From Burkholderiales bacterium JOSHI_001 (GTDB lineage: Bacteria > Pseudomonadota > Gammaproteobacteria > Burkholderiales > Burkholderiaceae_C), in contig CM001438.1 of NCBI GenBank assembly GCA_000244995.1, positions 2,690,090-2,754,089 on the forward strand: a DNA stretch of 64,000 bases, given 5' to 3'. The notes beneath the pieces were generated by a model, which was given only the letters and a program-made list of their open reading frames with translations, had not been told where the DNA came from and made no database searches. The position numbers and the translations under genes are program-made. Numbering within the stretch: position 1 is the first letter of the stretch; each line of letters starts with the position of its first letter. Shown here piece after piece: positions 8,589 to 17,059 of this stretch.

Positions 8589-9533
8589 TCAAGTGGCCCG
8601 GGGCGCCGGGCACACCAGCATCGCCGCGGCCAGGTCCTGCAGCGCACTGCCCACCGACTTGAACACGCTGCGCTCGCTGGGGTGGCCACGGCCCGCGCGT
8701 TCACCCCGCAGCAGTTGCGCCAGCGTGCCCCGCACCTGGCCCGGCGTGATGGCACCGCTGGCCAGGGGCGCCAGCAGTTCGCCGGACTTCTGCAGGGCGT
8801 CTTCGCTGTCGATGAACAGCAGGTCGGCCTGCGCCAGGCAGCGGTCGTCGGCCTCACGCATGGCGGGGGTGAAGCTGCCGATCAGGTCCACATGGCTGCC
8901 CGCGGCCAGCCATTCGCCTTGCAACAACGGCGCCGTGGCCAGGGTGGCGCAGGCCACGATGTGGGCCCGCATGGTGGCGGTGGCCAGGTCCGGGGCGGCG
9001 TGGGCGTTGAACCCCTGCCGGCGCAGCGCGGCGGCCAGCGCGCTGGCCTGGTCCGGGCGGCGCGCCCACACGTCCACATGGGCGATGGTCCGCACAGCCG
9101 CATAAGCCGCCGGCAGCAGCGCCGCGATGCGGCCGGCGCCCAGCACCAGCAGGCGCTGGGCATCGGGGCGCGCCAGCTCGCGCGCGGCCAGCGCGGCCAC
9201 GGCGGCGGTGCGGCGGGCGGTGAGCACGTCGCCGTCGATCAGGGCCAGCGGCACCCCCGTCACGGCGTCGTGCAGCAGATAGCTGGCGTGCAGGCCCGGC
9301 AGGCCACGGGCGGCGTTGCCGGGCGCGATGTTGATCACCTTCACGCCATAGGCGCGGCCTGGGGCCCAGGCCGGCATCACCAGCGAGGTCATGGCGCCGC
9401 CGTCCGGCGCGTTGATCGTCAGCACCTGGCGCGGCGGCTGCTCGGCACCGGTCACGAACAAGCTGGCCAGGGCCGGCACCAGGCGGTCGAAGGGCAGGGC
9501 GGCTTCGGTGGCCGCGGCAGCAATGACTTGCAC
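8589..9533 (-). CDS. Ornithine cyclodeaminase / mu-crystallin family protein
   Basis: A 314-residue protein with the family's NAD(P)-binding Rossmann segment (LLVLGAGRIAALL, about residues 125-137) and the typical upstream DGDVLTARRTAAVAALAA. Characterised members include ornithine cyclodeaminase, delta1-pyrroline-2-carboxylate reductase and ketimine reductases; sequence alone does not choose. It starts with GTG at 9533, 12 bases after the garD stop, so it is probably last in the uronate operon. It is convergent with putA, 22 bases away. An imino-acid reductase feeding proline would fit putA, but that is inference. Confidence 0.85.
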   Translation of the reverse strand: MQVIAAAATEAALPFDRLVPALASLFVTGAEQPPRQVLTINAPDGGAMTSLVMPAWAPGRAYGVKVINIAPGNAARGLPGLHASYLLHDAVTGVPLALIDGDVLTARRTAAVAALAARELARPDAQRLLVLGAGRIAALLPAAYAAVRTIAHVDVWARRPDQASALAAALRRQGFNAHAAPDLATATMRAHIVACATLATAPLLQGEWLAAGSHVDLIGSFTPAMREADDRCLAQADLLFIDSEDALQKSGELLAPLASGAITPGQVRGTLAQLLRGERAGRGHPSERSVFKSVGSALQDLAAAMLVCPAPRAT

Positions 9534-9545
9534 TGCGGGAGTGGC

Positions 9546-11093
9546 TCAGGTCACCGGCGCGGGGTTGAACAGCACCAGCGCGTTGTGCAGGCGGTGCTTC
9601 TCGGCCCAGGTTCTTTCGCCCGAGGCCACGGCCAACATCAGCTCGAACAGGCGTTCGCCCATGGTTTCGATGGACACGCCCTGTTCGGCCACCGGCCCGG
9701 CGTCCAGGTCCATCAGGTCGTGCCAGCGCCGCGCCAGGTCTCCGCGCGTGGCCACCTTGATCACCGGGCATTCGGCCAGGCCGTAGGGCGTGCCGCGGCC
9801 GGTGGTGAAGACGTGCAGGTTCATGCCCGCGGCCAGTTGCAGGGTGCCGCAGATGAAGTCGCTGGCCGGGGTGGCGGCAAACACCAGGCCGCGCTGGTCG
9901 CGCCGCAGCTTTTCGCCGGGCGCCAGCACGTGCGAAATGGCACTGCGGCCGCTCTTCACAATGCTGCCCATGGCCTTTTCGGTGATGTTGGCCAGCCCAC
10001 CGGCCTTGTTGCCCGGCGTGGTGTTGGCGCTGCGGTCGGCCCGGCCGCGCGCCAGGTAGGCGTCGTACCAGGCCAGCTGGTCGATGATCTGCTGCGCCAC
10101 TTCCGGTGTCGCGGCGCGCGCGGTGAGTTGGTCCACCGCGTCGCGCACCTCGGTGTTCTCGCTGAACATCACGGTGGCGCCGGCGCGCACCAGCAGGTCG
10201 GCCGCGTGGCCCACCGCCGGGTTGGCGGTGACGCCGGACAGCGCGTCGCTGCCGCCGCATTGCACGCCCACCACCAGTTCGGCCACCGGCACCGGTTCGC
10301 GCCGGCGCGCGTTCAGCTTTTCCAGGTGGGGCCTGGCGCGCTGCACGATGCTGTCCAGCATGCACGCAAAGCCCACGTGCGCGCTGTCCTGCAGGCACAC
10401 GGTGTCCAGGGCCTCGCCTTCGGCGCGGATGCCGATGCTGCCGGCGGGAAACAGGCGCTCGGGCTGCAACTTCTCGCAGCCCAGGCTGACCACCAGGCAT
10501 TGCCCGCCGAAGTTGGGGTTGGCGCTGATGTGGCGCAGCGTGCGGATGGGAATCGCGGCGTCGGGCGCGTCGATGGCCACGCCGCAGCCATAGCTGTGCT
10601 CCAGGCCCACCACGTCGTCCACGCTCGGGTAGTGCGGCAGCAGTTCGGCGCGGATGCGCGCCACGGCGTGGGCCACCACGCCGGCCACGCACTGCACCGT
10701 GGTGGTGACGGCCAGGATGTTGCGCGTGCCCACCGAGCCGTCGGCATTGCGGTAGCCCATGAAGCTGCGGCCTTCGATGGCCGCAAGCGCGGGCGCTTTC
10801 GCGGTGGCCATGGGCAGGCCCTGCAGTTCACGCGCCTGGGGCAGCGACAGCAGGCGCTCGTGCACCCAGCGGCCGGCTTCGATATCGGCCAGCGCCAGGC
10901 CGATGACCACGCCGTAGCGCTTCACCGGCTGGCCGGCGGGGATGTCCACCAAGGCCAGCTTGTGGGCCTGCGGCACGCGGTCCTTCAGCACCAGGCCACC
11001 GGGCAGGGCGGTGCCGGCGGCCAGGCCGCCGTCGTTGCCCACCACGGCGACGTTGTCGTCGGGGTGCAGGCGGATGAGGATGGGATCGGCCAT
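9546..11093 (-). CDS. garD: Galactarate dehydratase (UxaA/GarD family)
   Basis: A 515-residue protein close to the length of E. coli GarD (523). The N-terminal SAF-like domain (about residues 1-90) is followed by the UxaA core with RNADGSVGTRN, GLEHSYGCG, QCGGSDALSGVTANPA and SENTEV segments, all typical of galactarate/altronate dehydratases. It would remove water from meso-galactarate to give 5-keto-4-deoxy-glucarate. Context (uronate dehydrogenase, lactonase and aldolase genes around it) favours galactarate over altronate. ATG 11093 lies 2 bases after the lactonase stop. Confidence 0.88.
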   Translation of the reverse strand: MADPILIRLHPDDNVAVVGNDGGLAAGTALPGGLVLKDRVPQAHKLALVDIPAGQPVKRYGVVIGLALADIEAGRWVHERLLSLPQARELQGLPMATAKAPALAAIEGRSFMGYRNADGSVGTRNILAVTTTVQCVAGVVAHAVARIRAELLPHYPSVDDVVGLEHSYGCGVAIDAPDAAIPIRTLRHISANPNFGGQCLVVSLGCEKLQPERLFPAGSIGIRAEGEALDTVCLQDSAHVGFACMLDSIVQRARPHLEKLNARRREPVPVAELVVGVQCGGSDALSGVTANPAVGHAADLLVRAGATVMFSENTEVRDAVDQLTARAATPEVAQQIIDQLAWYDAYLARGRADRSANTTPGNKAGGLANITEKAMGSIVKSGRSAISHVLAPGEKLRRDQRGLVFAATPASDFICGTLQLAAGMNLHVFTTGRGTPYGLAECPVIKVATRGDLARRWHDLMDLDAGPVAEQGVSIETMGERLFELMLAVASGERTWAEKHRLHNALVLFNPAPVT

Positions 11094-11095
11094 GC

Positions 11096-12058
11096 TCAGG
11101 TGACGGCGCCGCGGGTGTTCACGTACAGCGCATACAGCGAATGGCTGGCGGCCATGAACAGGCGGTTGTGCTTGGCGCCGCCAAAGCACACATTGGCGCA
11201 GCGCTCGGGCAAGTGGATGTGGGCCAGCGGCCGGCCGTCGCGGTCGTACACCCGCACGCCGTCCAGCGCTTCCAGGTCGGCGCCGGGCGCGCCGCTGGAG
11301 CCGAAGCCGCACCACACATTGCCTTGCACGTCCACCGCGATGCCGTCGTAGGCGCCGGGACCGGCGGCGTCCACGTAGACGCGCTTGTTCTTCAGCTTGG
11401 CGCCGTCCACGTCATAGGCCCAGATGCAACGGTTCGGCACATGGCGGCTTTCCACCACGTACAGGGTCTTTTCGTCCGGGCTGAAGGCCAGGCCGTTGCT
11501 GCCCTGCAGGTCGTCCAGCACCATGGCCAGCTGTCCGGTGTCCGGGTCGATGCGGTAGACGCCGTGCGGCAGTTCCGGCGTGGCGGGTTCGCCCTCCCAC
11601 CAGCCCAGGATGCCGAAGGGCGGGTCGGTGAACCAGATGCTGCCGTCGCTGGGGCAGACGATGTCGTTGGGCGAATTCAGGCGCTTGCCGTCGAAACAGT
11701 CGGCCAGCACGCTGATGCGGCCGTCGTACTCGGTGCGGGTGACGCGCCGGGTGCCGTGTTCGCAGGCCAGCAGGCGGCCCTGGCGGTCGCGCGCCAGGCC
11801 GTTGGCGTGGTTGGAGGGTTGGCGGAATTCGCTGAGCACGCCATTGCTGTCGTCCCAGCGCAGGATGCGGTTGTTCGGGATGTCCGAAAACAGCAGGTAG
11901 CGACCGTCACCGAACCACTGCGGGCCTTCGGCCCAGTAAAAGCCGGTGGCCAGTTGCTCCACCGTGCCGGACAGCAGGCGCAGGCCCAGGCCCCTGTCGT
12001 CCAGGATCTCGAAGCGGGGGTCGGGCAGGCGCAGGTGGGGTGTGAAGTTGGCGGTCAT
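11096..12058 (-). CDS. SMP-30/gluconolactonase family lactonase
   Basis: A 320-residue six-bladed beta-propeller of the SMP-30/LRE family. The metal-site neighbourhoods are visible: Glu in WAEGPQW, Asn in [18 protein letters not shown], and Asp in YDGIAVD. In this operon the likely role is hydrolysis of galactaro- or glucaro-lactone made by uronate dehydrogenase, giving the free aldarate for GarD. The start was set at [11 protein letters not shown]; upstream codons would intrude on the udh gene. The 37-base gap to udh and 2-base gap to garD indicate one transcript. Confidence 0.88.
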   Translation of the reverse strand: MTANFTPHLRLPDPRFEILDDRGLGLRLLSGTVEQLATGFYWAEGPQWFGDGRYLLFSDIPNNRILRWDDSNGVLSEFRQPSNHANGLARDRQGRLLACEHGTRRVTRTEYDGRISVLADCFDGKRLNSPNDIVCPSDGSIWFTDPPFGILGWWEGEPATPELPHGVYRIDPDTGQLAMVLDDLQGSNGLAFSPDEKTLYVVESRHVPNRCIWAYDVDGAKLKNKRVYVDAAGPGAYDGIAVDVQGNVWCGFGSSGAPGADLEALDGVRVYDRDGRPLAHIHLPERCANVCFGGAKHNRLFMAASHSLYALYVNTRGAVT

Positions 12059-12095
12059 GCTTGGCCTAGCGCTTGACGGTACGCGCCGTCGGTGT

Positions 12096-12941
12096 TCAGA
12101 ACGGGCCCTTGGTGCAGAAGCCGCCGCCCTGGTACAGGGCCGCGGGGTCTTGCGGGTTGATGTGGGGCTGCTTGGCTTCCAGCGCGGCACGGAAGGGTTC
12201 GCTGGAGTCCTGCGGGCGAAAGCCTACATGGCGCGCAGGGGTGTTGTCCCACCAGCCGTGGGTGTTGTCGCTGGCACCGTAGACGACGCTGTGGCCCACC
12301 ACCGGCGCACTGAGCGCGGCAATCACCAGGCGTTCCAGGTCGTCGTGGCTCAGCCAGGTGGCCAGCATGCGGCGGTCCACCGGCGCGGGAAAGCTGGAGC
12401 CGATGCGCAGGCTGACGGTTTCCAGCCCGTAGCGGTCGAAGTAGAACTGCGCCAGGTTTTCGCCGAAGGCCTTGGACAGGCCGTAGTAGCCGTCGGGGCG
12501 CACCGGCCGGGTGGCGTCGATGGTTTCGCTTTGCTTGTAGAAGCCGGTGACATGGTTGCTGCTGGCGAAGACGATGCGCTTCACGCCATGCACCCGCGCC
12601 GCTTCATACAGGTGGTAGGTGCCGACGATGTTGGCCGGCAGGATGGTCTCGAAGGCGTGTTCGGTGGACACGCCGCCCAGGTGCACCACCGCGTCCACGC
12701 CCTGCAGCAGGGCCATCACCGCGGCCTTGTCCTGCAGGGGCGCGGGCATCACTTCTTCGCCCGGGCCGGCGGCCCCCAGGTCGGCGATGTCGCTCACCCG
12801 CAAGGTGTCGCAGCAGGCCGCCAGGCGCGGGCGCAGCACCTGGCCCAGGCCGCCGGCCGCACCGGTGAGCAGCAGGCGCTTCCAGCGCAGGCGGGTGGTG
12901 GCGGCCAGGGGCGGGGATCGGTCAGGGGCGATGCTGGTCAT
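12096..12941 (-). CDS. udh: Uronate dehydrogenase
   Basis: A 281-residue extended short-chain dehydrogenase. The NAD motif GAAGGLG is at residues 27-33 and the catalytic pair Y153-x3-K157 lies in DGYYGLSKAFGENLA. Segments such as VHLGGVSTEHAFE, IVFASSNHVTGFY, RIGSSFPAPVDRRMLATW and WWDN closely match the characterised Agrobacterium uronate dehydrogenase. It would oxidise galacturonate or glucuronate to the aldaro-lactone with NAD. It is the first gene of the minus-strand operon udh-lactonase-garD-OCD. ATG 12941 was picked as the first Met before the Rossmann fold; an operator lies 36-48 bases upstream. Confidence 0.92.
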   Translation of the reverse strand: MTSIAPDRSPPLAATTRLRWKRLLLTGAAGGLGQVLRPRLAACCDTLRVSDIADLGAAGPGEEVMPAPLQDKAAVMALLQGVDAVVHLGGVSTEHAFETILPANIVGTYHLYEAARVHGVKRIVFASSNHVTGFYKQSETIDATRPVRPDGYYGLSKAFGENLAQFYFDRYGLETVSLRIGSSFPAPVDRRMLATWLSHDDLERLVIAALSAPVVGHSVVYGASDNTHGWWDNTPARHVGFRPQDSSEPFRAALEAKQPHINPQDPAALYQGGGFCTKGPF

Positions 12942-12976
12942 GGGGCGGGAAGAACCGTGCTTGCCAGAAGAGATGG

Positions 12977-12989
12977 GTTGTCGTACAAC
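12977..12989. promoter_or_regulatory. GntR/FadR-type operator between udh and the regulator
   Basis: The 13-mer GTTGT-CGT-ACAAC is a perfect 5-3-5 dyad and fits the TNGT-N3-ACNA pattern of FadR-subfamily GntR sites. It sits between the divergent udh operon and the GntR gene. A second copy with 11 of 13 matches lies at 13840-13852 before the aldolase gene, which argues for one regulator controlling both transcripts. Confidence 0.75.
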
Positions 12990-13050
12990 TGAGCCATGGT
13001 CAATCAGACGAACCTGCCTGTCAAGCCGCCTGCGGCCTGGGGTTTGCACC

Positions 13051-13809
13051 ATGGCGCCGGGGTCGGTCGTGGCTGATTCCGGCTTGCAGGCCGCCGACCG
13101 GCGGCGCGCGCCCAGCCTGGCCTCGGGCCTGGTGGAAGCGCTGGCGGCGCGCATCCGCGACGGTCGCCTGGCGCCGGGCCAGCGCCTGCCCACCGAGGCC
13201 GGGGTGATGGACGAGTTCGGCGTCAGCCGCACGGTGGTGCGCGAGGCCCTGTCCAAGCTGCAGGCCGCTGGCCTGGTGCACACCCGCCATGGGGTGGGCA
13301 CCTTCGTGCTGGGGCCTGACGCCGACGCGGCCTTCCGCCTGGGCCCGCAACCGCTGGAAACCCTGCGCGACGTGGTGGCGGTGCTGGAACTGCGCATCGG
13401 GGTGGAAACCGAAGCCGCCGGGCTGGCGGCGCAGCGCCGCACCGACGCCAACCTGGCCGTGCTGCGCGCGGCGCTGACCGAATTCAACCAGGCCGTGGAG
13501 GCCGGGCGCGATGCCGTGGCGGCCGACTTCCGTTTCCATGCCGAGATCGCCCGCGCCACCCAGAACGAACACTTCGCCAACCTGCTGGCCACGCTGGGGC
13601 CGCGCAGCATCCCGCGCGCCCGGCTGCAGCCCGACACCGAACTGCCGGCGGAACGACTGGCCTACCTGCGGCGGGTGAACACCGAACACGAAAGCATCCT
13701 GGACGCCATCGCCGCGGCCGACCCCGACGCCGCCCGCGCCGCCATGCGCACCCACCTGGCGAACAGCCGTGAACGCCGCCGCCGGGCCGCCCAGGCGCGC
13801 CAGAACTGA
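13051..13809 (+). CDS. GntR-family (FadR/FCD subgroup) transcriptional regulator
   Basis: A 252-residue protein. The N-terminal winged helix (about residues 22-90) shows GQRLPTEAGVMDEFGVSRTV followed by VREALSKL and RHGVGTFV. The C-terminal FCD ligand-binding domain (about 100-235) has the Asp/His-bearing helices ELRIGVETEAAGLAA, DFRFHAEIARATQNEHF and EHESILDAI. It lies between the divergent udh operon and the aldolase gene and is flanked by two matching operators, so it probably represses both until a uronate or aldarate is present. Upstream in-frame codons exist; ATG 13051 gives the usual family length. Confidence 0.92.
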   Translation: MAPGSVVADSGLQAADRRRAPSLASGLVEALAARIRDGRLAPGQRLPTEAGVMDEFGVSRTVVREALSKLQAAGLVHTRHGVGTFVLGPDADAAFRLGPQPLETLRDVVAVLELRIGVETEAAGLAAQRRTDANLAVLRAALTEFNQAVEAGRDAVAADFRFHAEIARATQNEHFANLLATLGPRSIPRARLQPDTELPAERLAYLRRVNTEHESILDAIAAADPDAARAAMRTHLANSRERRRRAAQARQN

Positions 13810-13839
13810 GTGTTCGCGCTGGGGTCCATGTGCCCTTAA

Positions 13840-13852
13840 GTTGTACGATGAC
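13840..13852. promoter_or_regulatory. Second GntR/FadR-type operator, before the aldolase gene
   Basis: The sequence GTTGTACGATGAC matches the reverse complement of the 12977-12989 operator (GTTGTACGACAAC) at 11 of 13 positions. It ends 30 bases before the aldolase ATG, where an operator would block transcription initiation. Confidence 0.65.
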
Positions 13853-13882
13853 CAACCTATTTCCATCAGAAGGACCCCGGCC

Positions 13883-14647
13883 ATGAGAGAGAACCGCCTG
13901 CGCACCCTGTGGCGCGAAGACCGCACCGCCGTCAATGGCTGGCTGGCCGTGCCCAATGCCTTTTCGGCCGAGGTCATGGCCCACCAGGGCTGGGACACGC
14001 TCACCATCGACATGCAGCACGGGGTGATCGACTACAGCAGCCTGGTGGGCATGCTGCAGGCCATCAGCACCACCGCCACGGTGCCGGTGGTGCGGGTGCC
14101 CTGGCTGGAGCCGGGCATCATCATGAAAGCGCTGGACGCCGGCGCCTACGGGGTCATCTGCCCCATGGTGAACACGCGTGAAGACGCGCAGCGCTTCGTG
14201 GCCTACACGAACTACGCCCCCAAAGGCACACGCAGCTTCGGCCCGGTGCGCGCGGTGTTGTACGGCGGGGCCGACTACCCGCAGCAGGCCGACGCCACCA
14301 TCGTGCGCTTCGCGATGATCGAAACCGCGCAGGCGCTGGACAACCTGGACGCCATCCTGTCGGTGGAAGGGCTGGACGCGGTGTACATCGGGCCGTCGGA
14401 CCTGTCGCTCAGCCTGGGCTGCCGCCCGGTGTTCGACGACGTGGACCCGCCGGTGGCCCAGGCCATGGCCCACATCCTGGAGCGCGCCCGCGCCCACGGC
14501 GTGCAGGCCGGCGTGCACAACGGCGTGCCCGACGTGGCGCGCCAGCGTTCGGCCATGGGCTTTCGCTTCGTGACCGTGAGCTCGGACGCGCGGCTGATGG
14601 CCGCCGGTTCGCAGCAGATCCTGGCAGCGATGCGCGCGCCGGGCTGA
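13883..14647 (+). CDS. garL: HpcH/HpaI-family aldolase (probable 2-dehydro-3-deoxyglucarate aldolase)
   Basis: A 254-residue class II aldolase of the HpcH/HpaI family, the size of E. coli GarL (256). Visible features are the barrel start GWLAVPNAFSAEVMAHQGWD, the TIDMQHG segment, and the metal-binding glutamate and aspartate regions AMIETAQALDNLD and AVYIGPSDLSLSLG. It would split 5-keto-4-deoxy-glucarate into pyruvate and tartronate semialdehyde, completing the uronate pathway. Related 4-hydroxy-2-oxoheptanedioate aldolases cannot be excluded by sequence; gene context favours the aldarate role. An AGAAGGA Shine-Dalgarno lies just upstream, after the second operator. Confidence 0.82.
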   Translation: MRENRLRTLWREDRTAVNGWLAVPNAFSAEVMAHQGWDTLTIDMQHGVIDYSSLVGMLQAISTTATVPVVRVPWLEPGIIMKALDAGAYGVICPMVNTREDAQRFVAYTNYAPKGTRSFGPVRAVLYGGADYPQQADATIVRFAMIETAQALDNLDAILSVEGLDAVYIGPSDLSLSLGCRPVFDDVDPPVAQAMAHILERARAHGVQAGVHNGVPDVARQRSAMGFRFVTVSSDARLMAAGSQQILAAMRAPG

Positions 14648-14663
14648 GCGGGCCCCGGTTCCT

Positions 14664-16991
14664 TCAGCGGCGCTCGCCCAGTTCCGGCACCCGCATCTCG
14701 CAGACGATGCCGCGGGTGGACGTGCGCTCGCGCCAGCGCACGTCGCCGCCCAGCAGCTTCACACGCTTGCGCACCCCGCCCAGGCCCAGGCCGTGGGCCC
14801 AGTCGCCAGGGTCGTGGCCCACGCCGTCGTCGCTGACGCTCAGCGAAAAACGCCCGCGTTCGTAGGCCGCGGTCACTTCCACCCGGGTGGCCTGGGCATG
14901 GGCGATGATGTTGTTCACCAGCTCGCGCAGCACCCGGGTGAGGGCGCTCCACTGCACCACGCTCAGGTTCACGTCCCGGTCCATGGAAAAGCTCCAGGCC
15001 AGGTCGCAGTGCGCGGCGGTGAGTCGTTGGCTCAGGTCGGCCTTCCATTCGGCCGCCGCGTGCGACAGCCGGTGGTTGGACGCCGCCAGCCCACGGGTCA
15101 GGGTCTTCAGGTCCTGCAGGGTGTGGCGGACGTATTCCTCCATCTCCGGCGTCTGGGCCTTGTACATCAGCGTCAGCAGCCGGGCGCCGATGTCGTCGTG
15201 CAGGTCCTGGGCGATGCGGGTGCGTTCTTCGCTGCGGCCGTGCTCCACCGCGCGGTCGTAGGCCACGGCGCGGGCCAGTTGCTCCAGCACGCGGTCGGCC
15301 AGGCGCGCGTCGTCCTCGGTGAACATGCGCCGGCCGCGGCGGGCAAAGCGCAGGGAAATGGCGCCCGGCGCGCCCTCGCCATCGGATTCGTCCGCGCCCG
15401 GGGCCAGCGGCAGCGCGGGCACCGGCACCACCAGGGTGGAGCCGTCGCCCAGCACGCGGCTGCGCGACACCTGGCGCGGCAGGCGGGTCACCTCCAGCGG
15501 TTCGAACAACTCGCGCAGCAGGCGCGACACATGCTCGGTGCTGTTGTTCGGCGCCGCTTCCACCTCGCGCGCCACGCGGTACAGGCTTTCGAACATGCGC
15601 TCGGTGGTCAGGGTGTGCGAGCCCACCATCTGGCTGAGCAGCCATTGGCGCACCGCGGCGTACAGGCCCAGGGCCAGGAACAGCAGCAGCGTCACCGACG
15701 CCAGCTGGCCGAGTGCGAACACCGCCACGAACAGCAGGTCCAGCGAGAAGGCCACGGTGCTGACGCCGGCCACCAGGGCGAATTCACGCACCACGCCCTG
15801 GGTGCGCGAGACAAAGGGCGCCAGCAGCAGCAGTGAAGCCACGAACACGTACCAGATCACCGGCCCCACGGTGGCAATGGTGTGCTGCACCAGCGGCTGG
15901 CGGCTGGCCAGGGCCACGGCCAGGGTCAGCAACGCCAGGGTGGCGGTGGTCACGCCGCCGAAGCGCCGCAGCACGATGGCGTAGGGGTGGGGCTCCAGCC
16001 GGTAGGACCAGGTCAGCATGGCAATGACCGCCACGCCGCAGGCCAGCATCACCAACTGGGTGGCCCACCACAGGCCGCTGCCGTCACCCAGCAGCGCCCA
16101 GGCGGTGAGCGACAACGCGGCCAGCCAGCCACTGCCGGCCACCAGCGGGCGCCAGGGCAGCGGCCGGGGGTACAGGCAGGCGGCGTGCAGCACCGCGGCG
16201 GAGAACAACGCGTCCAGCGCCACGCGCAGCACCGTGTCCACCCGCGTCAGGCCCGGCGGCTGGCCCAGGCTGGGAACCGATTCCACCGCGATCAGCAGCA
16301 GGTTGGCGGTCTGGCTCAGCGTGATCAGCGCGAACAGCAGGCTGCGCCCGTTGGGCTGGGCCAGCAGCACCACCGCGGCCAACAGGAACAGCACCAGCGC
16401 CAGCGCGCACAGCATCCAGAACAGGGCACCCAGCGCGGCCAGGCCGCGCGCCTGCGGACGCACGTCCACCAGGCTGGCGTCGTCGAACAGCAGCCGCACC
16501 TGAGGCTGGGCCATGGCCTGCGCCAGGTCCTGGCTCAGCCGGGTCAGGCGCGCACGCTCGGTGTCCGACACCACCCAGCGGGCCGAGCGCTGCAGCACCA
16601 GCGCGTCACCGGGCAGCAGGCTGCCGTCCGGCCGCACCAGGCCCTGCAGCGCGTGGCCTTGCAGGCCGCGCAGCACCGGGTCCGACGAGCCCGCCAGTTC
16701 AATGCGCCCGGCCGCGGTGCTGCGCCAGGTGGCGTCGATGTGCGGCGTGGCGGCCAGGCTGCGCAACAGGGCCACGATGCCCAGGCAACCCAGCAGCGCC
16801 AGGCCCACCAGCAGGCGCAGGCGCCAACCCATCCAGCGCCCACCGTCGCGCGCCGGGCGCACGCCGGCGGCGCGTTCCAGGGCGCCGGCGTCGAATTGCG
16901 AATCGCCACTGAACGCGCCGGGTGCTGAATCAAAAGGCACGGGCGCACTGGGCGGCGCCGGGGAATCGTGGGATGGCAGGGTGGACGACAT
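14664..16991 (-). CDS. Membrane sensor histidine kinase, NarL/HisKA_3 type
   Basis: A 775-residue kinase. One membrane segment near residues 55-78 is followed by a periplasmic stretch to about 185, then a cluster of about seven hydrophobic segments between about 187 and 455. A GAF-like region (about 470-575) links to the HisKA_3 dimerisation domain with phospho-acceptor H598 in AQDLHDDIGARL. The HATPase_c domain has the N box RELVNNIIAHA and the G box SDDGVGHD. The proline-rich first 45 residues look disordered. The response-regulator gene lies 68 bases further on the same strand, upstream in transcription. The signal is unknown; the many-segment sensor suggests a membrane or lipophilic cue. 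Confidence 0.88.
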   Translation of the reverse strand: MSSTLPSHDSPAPPSAPVPFDSAPGAFSGDSQFDAGALERAAGVRPARDGGRWMGWRLRLLVGLALLGCLGIVALLRSLAATPHIDATWRSTAAGRIELAGSSDPVLRGLQGHALQGLVRPDGSLLPGDALVLQRSARWVVSDTERARLTRLSQDLAQAMAQPQVRLLFDDASLVDVRPQARGLAALGALFWMLCALALVLFLLAAVVLLAQPNGRSLLFALITLSQTANLLLIAVESVPSLGQPPGLTRVDTVLRVALDALFSAAVLHAACLYPRPLPWRPLVAGSGWLAALSLTAWALLGDGSGLWWATQLVMLACGVAVIAMLTWSYRLEPHPYAIVLRRFGGVTTATLALLTLAVALASRQPLVQHTIATVGPVIWYVFVASLLLLAPFVSRTQGVVREFALVAGVSTVAFSLDLLFVAVFALGQLASVTLLLFLALGLYAAVRQWLLSQMVGSHTLTTERMFESLYRVAREVEAAPNNSTEHVSRLLRELFEPLEVTRLPRQVSRSRVLGDGSTLVVPVPALPLAPGADESDGEGAPGAISLRFARRGRRMFTEDDARLADRVLEQLARAVAYDRAVEHGRSEERTRIAQDLHDDIGARLLTLMYKAQTPEMEEYVRHTLQDLKTLTRGLAASNHRLSHAAAEWKADLSQRLTAAHCDLAWSFSMDRDVNLSVVQWSALTRVLRELVNNIIAHAQATRVEVTAAYERGRFSLSVSDDGVGHDPGDWAHGLGLGGVRKRVKLLGGDVRWRERTSTRGIVCEMRVPELGERR

Positions 16992-17059
16992 GGCGGCGCG
17001 CGCAGGGCTTCAGCGCGGCCAGGCGAGGGCGAGCACGGCCGTGCGGTGCCGCAGCCGCG

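Noticed and set aside
6446-11351. Very long frames opposite putA (minus) and opposite the OCD-garD region (plus)
   Set aside because: Same compositional artefact; the real genes on the other strands carry intact catalytic motifs.
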